Of a stretch of DNA of 42,406 nt, positions 33,249 through 40,031 are shown piece by piece. The DNA comes from Deltaproteobacteria bacterium (GTDB taxonomy: Bacteria > Myxococcota_A > UBA9160 > UBA6930), in contig VGRF01000034.1 of NCBI GenBank assembly GCA_016875395.1, positions 1-42,406 of the forward strand, read 5' to 3'. The position numbers were made by a program, and so were the translations under genes. How positions within the stretch are numbered: position 1 is the stretch's first letter; each line of letters begins with the position of its first letter. Below the pieces are notes generated by a model, which saw only the letters and a list, made by a program, of their open reading frames with translations, had not been told where the DNA came from and made no database searches.

Positions 33249-35213
33249 ATGATGCGCGTCGATCTGCGCGAGTCTGACGTGCCCGGCATCTCGGCGGTGT
33301 TCGCGGGCGCCGGCGTCGCAGTCGCGATCGGCCTCGCGGAGTGGGCGCGCGCGGGGCTCACCGCGAACGCAACGCCCCTCGACTTGCAGCGCGGCCTCTT
33401 GCTCGTGTGCGCGGTGTACGGCGCCATCGGCAGCGCCGCGGGTCTCGCGTGCTGGGTTCTCCGCCGCATTCGCTACGCCCCGGCCGCGGCGATCGCGGTG
33501 ATCGCTGCGGTCGCCGCCGCTGGCGCGGACGGCCGCCCGATCGTGCGCGTCGCCGCCATCGCGCTGGCGCTCGTGTCGTTACGCCTCGGCGCGCTCGTGC
33601 TGGAGCGCTTCCCCACGCTGCCGCGCGCGCGCCTCGCCTCGAGCGCGGCGCTGCTCGGCATCGCGGGCGTATGCGCGCTCGCAGCGCGCGCCCTGCCCGC
33701 CTACGGGCCGCGCTGGGCGCTCGGCGCGGCGGTCGCGGCGAGCGGTGCGGCGGTGCTGGTGTGGACGCCGCGCGTGCGCGGATCGGCGTTGTTGTTAGGG
33801 GCCGGCGCGCTCGCGCTGGTGTGGCAAGGCGCGAACCACGTACAGCGCCTCGCGCCCAGCGCGCGGCCGAACGCAGACGCGCCGAGCGTCCTGCTCGTCA
33901 CGATCGACACGCTGCGCGCCGACCGCATCGGCGCCTACGGCTACGCCCCCGCGCGCACCCCCGTGTTCGATGCGCTCGCGAAGGAGGGCGTGCTCTTCAA
34001 GCACGCCTTCGCGCACTCGCGCTTCACGGGGCCCTCGCACATCTCCATCCTCACGGGCCTCTTGCCCACCACGAGCGGCAGCGTCGTGAACATGCAGCCC
34101 CTCGCTCCAGGCGTTCCCACGCTCGCCGAGAGCTTCGCGCGCGCGGGCTACGTCACCGCCGCGTTCCCGAGCGCGTTCACCACGCTCGAGTCCGCAACGG
34201 CGCTTCCGGGGCGCTTCCAGTTCGTCGACGAGGACACGCGCGAGTTCTCCTACTACCCCGAGTCCGCCTACCGCTGCGTCGCGATTCGCGTGATCGCGAA
34301 GTGGCTGAAGGGACCCGCGACGTGGTCCTACTACCGGCCGGCGGCCCCGACGACGGACCGCGCGCGGCAGTTCCTCGAGGCACACGCAGGCGCGCCGACT
34401 TTCACGTGGGTGCACTACTTCGACCCGCACGTCCCGTATCGGCCGCCCGCGGAGCTGCGCCGCGACGACGCGAAGCTCGTGAGCGGCGAGTGGTATGACC
34501 TCTCCGCCGCGAAGCAGCGCGAGATCATCCGCGACCCCGCGCGCATGAACGCGATGCTCGGGCTCTACGACGCCGAGATCGCCTACGCCGACCGCGAGCT
34601 CGGGCGCCTCGTCGAGGCGGCGCGCGCGCACTCGCCGCGCGGCGGCGTGCTGATCGTGGTCACGAGCGATCACGGCGAGCCGATGGGCGAGCACGGCAAT
34701 TATTGGGTGCGCGATCTCCACGACGAGACGCTCCGCGTGCCCCTCGTCTTCGTGCCGCCGGGCAAAGAGGCGCTGAACCCCGTCGTCGAGGCGGACGTGC
34801 GCCTCGTCGACCTCGCGCCGACGCTGCTCGACATCCTGAAGCTCCCCGCGCTCCCGCGCAGCGACGGCGCGAGCCTCGTGCCGCTCATGGCCTCGCGCGA
34901 CGCCCAGCCACCGCGCCTCGCGCTCGGAATCCTCGAGCCGGGCGAGGATGAGGCTGCAGGCCGCGGCGTCGCGATCCGGCTGAACGGGTGGAAGCTGATC
35001 GCGCAGGAGTCGTTCGCGGACGCTGCGAAGAGCGAGCTCGATCTCTTCCACGTGCTGCGCGATCCAAAGGAGCTCGTCGACCGCAGCGCCGACTACCCCG
35101 AGCTCGTGACGAAGTTCCAGCGCCTCGTCCCGAGCGGCTGGCGCACGGGTGAAACGCGCACGCTGAGCGACGCCGAGCGCGAGCAGCTGCGCGCGCTCGG
35201 CTACGTCGAGTAG
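33249..35213 (+). CDS. Membrane-anchored sulfatase-like (alkaline phosphatase superfamily) protein
   Basis: 654 aa. About 195 N-terminal residues form six to seven helices; the rest is a periplasmic sulfatase-fold domain. Metal site: VLLVTIDTLRADRIG (Asp about 219) and VVTSDHGEPMGEHG (Asp474, His475). The nucleophile position reads TGPSH (Thr260) instead of C/S-x-P-x-R, so formylglycine cannot form; Thr nucleophiles occur in phosphatase or phosphoethanolamine-transferase relatives. So it is more likely a phospho- or lipid-modifying enzyme than a true sulfatase. The C-terminus ends TLSDAEREQLRALGYVE, a common tail in this group. The stop TAG touches the ATG of the epimerase gene. ATG 33249 or 33252 may be used. 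Confidence 0.85.
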   Translation: MMRVDLRESDVPGISAVFAGAGVAVAIGLAEWARAGLTANATPLDLQRGLLLVCAVYGAIGSAAGLACWVLRRIRYAPAAAIAVIAAVAAAGADGRPIVRVAAIALALVSLRLGALVLERFPTLPRARLASSAALLGIAGVCALAARALPAYGPRWALGAAVAASGAAVLVWTPRVRGSALLLGAGALALVWQGANHVQRLAPSARPNADAPSVLLVTIDTLRADRIGAYGYAPARTPVFDALAKEGVLFKHAFAHSRFTGPSHISILTGLLPTTSGSVVNMQPLAPGVPTLAESFARAGYVTAAFPSAFTTLESATALPGRFQFVDEDTREFSYYPESAYRCVAIRVIAKWLKGPATWSYYRPAAPTTDRARQFLEAHAGAPTFTWVHYFDPHVPYRPPAELRRDDAKLVSGEWYDLSAAKQREIIRDPARMNAMLGLYDAEIAYADRELGRLVEAARAHSPRGGVLIVVTSDHGEPMGEHGNYWVRDLHDETLRVPLVFVPPGKEALNPVVEADVRLVDLAPTLLDILKLPALPRSDGASLVPLMASRDAQPPRLALGILEPGEDEAAGRGVAIRLNGWKLIAQESFADAAKSELDLFHVLRDPKELVDRSADYPELVTKFQRLVPSGWRTGETRTLSDAEREQLRALGYVE

Positions 35214-36272
35214 ATGCGCGGCGCGCTGTTCGTCACGGGGGCGAGCGGCTTCGTCGGGCGGCGCGTGCTCGCCGTCGCGGCACGCGAGTTCTCGCGCGTC
35301 GTCGCGCTCTCGCGCGGCGAGCTCGTGGACGCGCCGGCGGGCGTCGAGTGCGTGCGCGGCGACTTGTTGGGCGACGCGAGCTGGGAGAGCGCGCTCGCGG
35401 GCTGCGACGCGGTGCTCCACCTCGCCGCGACCACGGGCAAAGCCGCGCCACGCGAGTACGAGCGCGGCGTCGTCGAGGCGACCGCGAAGATTCTCGCCGC
35501 CGCGCGCCGCGCCGGCGTGCGCCACTTCGTCTACGCGAGCTCGATCGCGGTGCGCTTCACCGACCAGACGTACTACCCGTACGCGAACAAGAAAGCTGCT
35601 GCGGAGGCGCTCGTTCGCGCGAGCGGCCTCGGCGCGACGATCGCGCGCCCCGCGATCGTGGCCGGCCCCGGCTCGCCCGTCATCGGCGGCCTCGCGACGC
35701 TCGCGCTCGCGCCGGTCACCCCCGTGTTCGGCGACGGGCAGAAGCGCGTCGCACCGATCCACGTGCACGATCTCGCGGAGCAGCTCGTCGCGCTCGCAGC
35801 GGGCGAGCCGCAGCGCGAGGCCGTCGAGCTGGGCGGGCCCGAGACGCTCACGCTCGACGCGCTGCTCACCGGCATCCGCCGCGCGCGCGGCAAGGGCGAG
35901 GTGAAGCTGCTGCATCTCCCGCTCGCGCCGATCCGCGCCGTGCTCGCGGCGCTCGAGCCTGCGCTGCGCCCCGTGCTCCCCTTGACGGCCGGGCAGCTCG
36001 CGACGTTCGCGAACGACGGCGTACCCGCGCCGAACGCCTTCGCCGCAGCGCATCCATCGACGCGCTCGATCCTCTCGCCCGAAGCGCTCGCCGTGCCGGC
36101 GCCCCCCGCAGACTCGGACGCGGTGCTGCGCGCCGAGTGCGCGAGGTACTCGCCCATGATGCCGAGGCAGATCAACTGCACGCCGCCGAGGAAGAGCAGC
36201 GCGACCATGATCGTCGCCCAGCCCTGCACCGTGGTGCCGTTCCAGCGCTGCACGAACACCGACGCGAGGTAG
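35214..36272 (+). CDS. NAD-dependent epimerase/dehydratase (extended SDR), 3' end disrupted
   Basis: 352-residue reading frame. Rossmann motif TGASGFVGRR (8-17), DAVLHLAATTGK, VYASSIAVRF and the Tyr123-x3-Lys127 catalytic pair (YANKK); later GDGQKRVAPIHVHDLAEQ and GGPETLTLD, as in sugar or sterol nucleotide-type extended SDRs. Real homology seems to stop around residue 300-309 (about 36120-36140). The remaining codons to 36272 run antisense through the end of the glycosyltransferase gene and look unlike a protein (MMPRQINCTPPRKSSATM). No native stop is visible. It starts directly after the sulfatase-like gene (TAGATG), so it is coupled to it. Confidence 0.8.
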   Translation: MRGALFVTGASGFVGRRVLAVAAREFSRVVALSRGELVDAPAGVECVRGDLLGDASWESALAGCDAVLHLAATTGKAAPREYERGVVEATAKILAAARRAGVRHFVYASSIAVRFTDQTYYPYANKKAAAEALVRASGLGATIARPAIVAGPGSPVIGGLATLALAPVTPVFGDGQKRVAPIHVHDLAEQLVALAAGEPQREAVELGGPETLTLDALLTGIRRARGKGEVKLLHLPLAPIRAVLAALEPALRPVLPLTAGQLATFANDGVPAPNAFAAAHPSTRSILSPEALAVPAPPADSDAVLRAECARYSPMMPRQINCTPPRKSSATMIVAQPCTVVPFQRCTNTDAR

Positions 36273-37015
36273 AGGAACGCGAGGAACGAGGTCGCGTAGC
36301 CGAGCCAGGTGGCGAGCTTCAGCGGCACGGTCGAGAACGACGTGATCCCGTCGAACGCGAACTTCAGCATCTTGCGGTACGGGTACTTCGTCTCGCCGGC
36401 GACGCGCTCGTCGCGCTCGTACTCGACGCCCGTCTGGCGGAAGCCGATCCAGCTCACGAGCCCGCGCACGAAGCGGTCCTTCTCGCGCAGCTGGTTCAGC
36501 TGATCGAGCGCGCGGCGGCTCATCAGGCGGAAGTCGCCCACGTCCACCGGAATCTCGATGCCGGTGATCTTGTCGAGCAGGCGATAGAACGCCGACGCGG
36601 TGAACAGCTTCAGCGCGCTCTCGCCGCGGCGCTTGCTGCGCACGCCGTATACGACGTCGAAGCCCGCGCGCCACTTCTCCACCATGCGCGCGATCACCTC
36701 AGGCGGGTCCTGCAGGTCCGAGTCGATCACCGCGACGCAGTCGCCCCGCGCGCGGCCGAGGCCCGCGGTGATCGCGATCTGGTGGCCGAAGTTGCGCGAC
36801 AGCTTCACCACGCGAACGCGCGCGTCCGCCTCGGCGAAGCGCGCGAGGTGGGCGAAGGAGTCGTCCGCGCTGCCGTCGTCGACGTAGATCAGCTCCCAGC
36901 GTGCGCCGGGCAGCGACTCCAGCACCTTCGTCGCGCGCTCGTGGAACGCGCGGATGCCGGCCGACTCGTTGTAGACCGGCACGACCACGGAGATGGCGTA
37001 GGGGTTCGTTTCCAT
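35573..37015 (-). CDS. GT2 (DPM1/GtrB-like) glycosyltransferase with abnormal C-terminus
   Basis: 480-residue frame from ATG 37015; only 1-291 (to 36143) is family-like. GT-A domain: VVVPVYNESAGI, IYVDDGSADDS, SRNFGHQIAITAG, VIDSDLQDPPEVI (D-x-D type, metal and sugar nucleotide), GDFRLMSRRAL, YERDERVAGETKYPYRKM. Two C-terminal membrane helices follow (WLGYATSFLAFLYLASVFV, ATIMVALLFLGGVQLICLG). These enzymes load sugars on polyprenyl phosphate at the inner membrane. After IMGEYLA the usual R-I-Y-x-E-x-K-x-R-P tail is missing; instead the frame runs 190 codons antisense to the epimerase with Ser/Ala-rich sequence until TAG at 35573. Either a deletion fused the two convergent genes or the assembly is wrong here. 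Confidence 0.8.
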   Translation of the reverse strand: METNPYAISVVVPVYNESAGIRAFHERATKVLESLPGARWELIYVDDGSADDSFAHLARFAEADARVRVVKLSRNFGHQIAITAGLGRARGDCVAVIDSDLQDPPEVIARMVEKWRAGFDVVYGVRSKRRGESALKLFTASAFYRLLDKITGIEIPVDVGDFRLMSRRALDQLNQLREKDRFVRGLVSWIGFRQTGVEYERDERVAGETKYPYRKMLKFAFDGITSFSTVPLKLATWLGYATSFLAFLYLASVFVQRWNGTTVQGWATIMVALLFLGGVQLICLGIMGEYLAHSARSTASESAGGAGTASASGERIERVDGCAAAKAFGAGTPSFANVASCPAVKGSTGRSAGSSAASTARIGASGRCSSFTSPLPRARRMPVSSASSVSVSGPPSSTASRCGSPAASATSCSARSCTWIGATRFCPSPNTGVTGASASVARPPMTGEPGPATIAGRAIVAPRPLARTSASAAAFLFAYG

Positions 37016-37146
37016 GCAGTGCGTGCGCAGTATCGGCCGGCCGGGTGCGAGCCTTCGCGGCTTTCGTGTGGGTGCCCTGTGCGCTCGAAAAGGCGACGGC
37101 GCGCCCCGGGTTGCCCCGAGACGCGCCGTTTCCTGCGATCTGCGCG

Positions 37147-39654
37147 CTAGAAGTTGTACTTCAGCGTGCCGCCCCACATGCGCGGCGGGTTCACGTACGC
37201 GTGATACGTACCGCCCTGGGTCGGCGTGTCGAAGATGATCGAACGGTCATACGTGTTGGTCAGGTTGGTCGACCAGAGGCTCGCCTCCCAGTGACCATCG
37301 GGCGACTTCGTCCCGACCGTCAGGTTCAGATACCACTTCGCGTTCTCGAACTTGTAGGGATGCAGGTTCGAGCCCGTGTTGCGCCGGCCGCGGTACGCGG
37401 TGTTCGCCGACACGAAGCCGACCCACTCCGTCAGCGGGAGTTTCCGCTCGTAGTTCACGCTCGCGCTGCCCGTCCAGGCCGGCGCGTTCGTGATGCGGTG
37501 GTGCGCGATGGCGAACGCCGGATTCGGCAAGCCGTCCCGGGGCGCGGCGAACGGGTTGTTGAGGTTGAACGTGGTGCTCACGTCCCTCCCGTAGCGCGCG
37601 TCCGCGTACGTGATGCCGAGCGTTGCATCGAGGCCTTCCGCGATCTCGAAGAAGGACTCGAGCTCCACCCCGCGCGATCGCACCGACTCCACGTTCGACA
37701 CGATGAAGCCGAGGCCCGTGAACGTGTTGAGCTGGAAGTCTGTGAAGTCTGTCGTGAACAGCACGAGGTTGATGCGCGCGCGCCCGTCCATGTAGGTGCC
37801 CTTGATGCCGAGCTCGTGCGACTTCGCGAACTCCGGATCGAAGCGCGTGTTGTTGATCGGCACCGTGCGATCCGGATTCAGCGGGTCCGGCCCAGCGCCC
37901 AGGCCCACGCAAGCGCCGCTGCGCGGGCGGGGTGTCCGTGCCGTCGCGACCGCGTCAGCGTCGGGCCCATCGAGGATCGCGCAGTCGAACGAGTCTTGAT
38001 CGGTGTTGAAACCGCCGGCCTTGTAGCCGCGCGAGTACGAGTAGTAGACGTTGATGTCCTCGGTCACGTGGAACGTGCCGCTGAACGTGTACGTCCATTC
38101 CTTCTCCGTCGCGCCGGAGTCCTCCCACGAGAGGTTGTTGCAGAAGCCGTTGAGGAAGAAGCCACTCGTGCAGTGCGGATCGTTGACGAACGTGCCGACC
38201 GGAGCGCCGTTCACGGAGCTCGCGGCTTCCTTCGTCTCGCGCCCGAAGCGCGCCCCGACGGTCAGATCGAGACGATCCTGCCACGGGCTCCACGTGTTGT
38301 TGGTGAAGATCGCCCAGCCCGTGGTGTCGATGAACGCGCTGCGCGAGTAACCCTCGCCCTGGGGCAACAGCGTCGGAACTGCGGCGCCGAGAACCACGAA
38401 CGGGGCATCCGCGCCCCACTCGATGCGCGTGCTGGTATCGACGTCTTCGGTGTAGCCGTAGAAGCCAACCAGGTAGTCGAACTGATCGAACAGCGTGCCG
38501 GCCGCGCGAATCTCCTGGCTGAAGTTCTCGAACGCGTCGCTCGCGCCGCCGCCGCTCGGGTTCTGCGGGCGCAGAACGTCCGCGCTGGTGAAGTCGACAT
38601 CCTCCGCGTAGCGCGCGCGGAACTTTCGGTAGGCGGTGATCGACGTGAGCTTGACCGCGTCGAGATCCCAGTTCGCTTCGAGCGACACGCCCCAGTCGCT
38701 GACCTTCTCGAACGGCTCGTAGTTGAGACCCACGCGCCACTTGTTGCTCTCCCTGCCCGATACGTCCAATCCGCGCACCGTGGGCACATCCTGGCCGAGT
38801 CCGCGCGCCTTGGCCGCGGTCAGCACGCGTGCGGCCGAAGCGCCGCCGCGCACCCACACCGCGGGGCAGCACGACTCGTCGCGCTGGCCGTAATCGCCGA
38901 TCAGGCGGAAGTCGAGATCCTCGCTCGGCGCCCAGAGCAGCTGGCCGCGCAGGATGTATCGGTCGCGATGGCCCCACGACCCGTTGCTGTGGAAGTCCTC
39001 GTAGTAGCCGTCGCGGTCCGTCCACTGGCCGGAGACCCGGAAGCCGAGCAGCTCTTCGACGATCGGCGCCGAGTAGCTCAGGGCGACGCGCTTGCTGTTG
39101 AAGTCGCCGATCTCGACGAGCGCGAAGCCCTCGCTCTCGCTCAGCACGGGCCTCTTCGTGATCACGCTCACTGCGCCCGCCGAGGTGTTCTTGCCGAACA
39201 GCGTTCCTTGCGGGCCGCGGAGAACCTCGATGCGCTCGATGTCGAGCAGATCGCTGAAGCCCTGCCCGGAGCGCGAGCGATAGATGCCGTCGATGAAGGT
39301 TCCGACGGCGGCTTCCAGGCCGATGTTGTTGCCCGTCGTGCCGACGCCGCGGATGCGCAGCGTGCCGCCGGCCGACGAGGTGTTGCTGGTGTTGACGTTG
39401 ATGCTCGGCGAGATCTGCGCGAGGTCCTCGATTTCGTCGATGCGCCGCGCTGCGAGCTCCGCGCCTTGGAACGCGCTGACCGCGATCGGCACGTCCTGAA
39501 TGTTCGCCTCGCGCTTGGTCGCAGTGACGATGATCTCTTCGACATCGCGTTGTGCGGGATCCGCTGCGGGCGCCGCGTCTTGCGCGAACGCGGGCAGCGA
39601 GAGAGCGAACGCCGCACCGAAGGCGAGGCTCGACCTCACGAACGAATGAGACAT
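37147..39654 (-). CDS. TonB-dependent outer-membrane receptor
   Basis: 835 aa, starts MSHSFVRSSLAFGAAFALS with signal cleavage after FAQ or AFA-QD. TonB-box-like EEIIVTATKRE near 45, plug domain (DVPIAVSAFQGAEL, SAGGTLRIRGVGTT, IERIEVLRGPQGTLFGKNTSAGAV), then a 22-strand barrel ending in Phe (GGTLKYNF), as needed for Bam insertion. Imports iron chelates, vitamins, sugars or other solutes using TonB energy; the plug resembles the large group common in sphingomonads with unknown ligands. AAGGAGG five bases before ATG 39654. Promoter at 39718-39747; the leader holds a G10 tract and an SD hairpin, described separately. Divergent from the second receptor, with tRNA-Glu in between. Confidence 0.93.
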   Translation of the reverse strand: MSHSFVRSSLAFGAAFALSLPAFAQDAAPAADPAQRDVEEIIVTATKREANIQDVPIAVSAFQGAELAARRIDEIEDLAQISPSINVNTSNTSSAGGTLRIRGVGTTGNNIGLEAAVGTFIDGIYRSRSGQGFSDLLDIERIEVLRGPQGTLFGKNTSAGAVSVITKRPVLSESEGFALVEIGDFNSKRVALSYSAPIVEELLGFRVSGQWTDRDGYYEDFHSNGSWGHRDRYILRGQLLWAPSEDLDFRLIGDYGQRDESCCPAVWVRGGASAARVLTAAKARGLGQDVPTVRGLDVSGRESNKWRVGLNYEPFEKVSDWGVSLEANWDLDAVKLTSITAYRKFRARYAEDVDFTSADVLRPQNPSGGGASDAFENFSQEIRAAGTLFDQFDYLVGFYGYTEDVDTSTRIEWGADAPFVVLGAAVPTLLPQGEGYSRSAFIDTTGWAIFTNNTWSPWQDRLDLTVGARFGRETKEAASSVNGAPVGTFVNDPHCTSGFFLNGFCNNLSWEDSGATEKEWTYTFSGTFHVTEDINVYYSYSRGYKAGGFNTDQDSFDCAILDGPDADAVATARTPRPRSGACVGLGAGPDPLNPDRTVPINNTRFDPEFAKSHELGIKGTYMDGRARINLVLFTTDFTDFQLNTFTGLGFIVSNVESVRSRGVELESFFEIAEGLDATLGITYADARYGRDVSTTFNLNNPFAAPRDGLPNPAFAIAHHRITNAPAWTGSASVNYERKLPLTEWVGFVSANTAYRGRRNTGSNLHPYKFENAKWYLNLTVGTKSPDGHWEASLWSTNLTNTYDRSIIFDTPTQGGTYHAYVNPPRMWGGTLKYNF

Positions 39655-39658
39655 GCGG

Positions 39659-39681
39659 GCCTCCTTCGGGGTGGGGGAGGC
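39659..39681 (-). promoter_or_regulatory. Hairpin that sequesters the TonB receptor's ribosome binding site
   Basis: In the minus-strand leader GCCTCC (39676-39681) can pair with GGAGGC (39659-39664), which contains the Shine-Dalgarno GGAGG. The loop is 11 bases (39665-39675). The C-rich arm and loop (CCTCCCCCACCCC) could instead pair with the G10 tract 18 bases further upstream, which would free the site. The alternative fold is inferred. Confidence 0.45.
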
Positions 39682-39698
39682 GCAACCCGTATGCCGAA

Positions 39699-39708
39699 CC
39701 CCCCCCCC
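39699..39708 (-). repeat. G10 homopolymer tract in the TonB receptor leader
   Basis: Ten G in a row on the coding (minus) strand, 45-54 bases before the ATG and about 10 bases past the -10 box, so near the transcription start. Tracts of this length slip readily in replication. A sequencing length error is possible. Confidence 0.85.
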
Positions 39709-39717
39709 AGAACTCGC

Positions 39718-39747
39718 ATTCTTCCCGCGATCGTGCTTGCGAGTCAA
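39718..39747 (-). promoter_or_regulatory. Sigma-70-type promoter of the TonB receptor
   Basis: On the minus strand TTGACT (39742-39747) and AAGAAT (39718-39723) are separated by 18 bases. The -35 matches five of six consensus bases, the -10 four of six. The expected start is about 39711, immediately before the G10 tract. It lies 33 bases after tRNA-Glu on the same strand. Confidence 0.6.
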
Positions 39748-39779
39748 CACGTTTCTGCGTCGCGGAGGAATCGCGGAGG

Positions 39780-39855
39780 TGGCGTCCCCAACGGGATTCG
39801 AACCCGTGTTACGGCCTTGAAAGGGCCGAGTCCTAGGCCTCTAGACGATGGGGAC
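39780..39855 (-). tRNA. tRNA-Glu (anticodon TTC)
   Basis: 76 nt including encoded CCA (39780-39782). Acceptor GTCCCCA pairs with TGGGGAC, discriminator G. D-arm TCGTCTAGAGGCCTAGGA, anticodon stem CGGCC/GGCCG with loop CTTTCAA, anticodon TTC; T-arm ACGGGTTCGAATCCCGT. Transcribed towards the TonB receptor gene, whose promoter begins shortly after; no clear terminator lies between. Confidence 0.98.
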
Positions 39856-39889
39856 GAGGCCGCTGCGAAGAAATGCCGCGCAGTATTGC

Positions 39890-39907
39890 CGACGGCTTCG
39901 GCCGTCG
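39890..39907. repeat. Hairpin with TTCG loop upstream of tRNA-Glu and TonB receptor 2
   Basis: CGACGGC (39890-39896), loop TTCG, GCCGTCG (39901-39907). A stable stem without a T-run. It lies in the 176-base region between the divergent tRNA-Glu and the second receptor gene and could be part of its leader. Confidence 0.6.
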
Positions 39908-40031
39908 CGAGGCGAGCCCTGCAACAGCGGGAGATTTTTGATCCAGCAGGCGTTTTTAGGTGCAGAATGCCCTCGAGCTGGTTCAGAGTGGTCGGGTTGG
40001 TCGTTCAAACCCTATTCGAGGAGTGACGTCG

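Noticed and set aside
33795-36674. 959-codon minus-strand frame over the sulfatase, epimerase and glycosyltransferase genes
   Set aside because: Shadow frame of GC-rich genes; low-complexity Arg/Glu/Ala/Val content.
36901-40026. 1041-codon plus-strand frame antisense to the TonB receptor
   Set aside because: Runs across tRNA-Glu and the receptor's promoter; the receptor on the other strand is complete.
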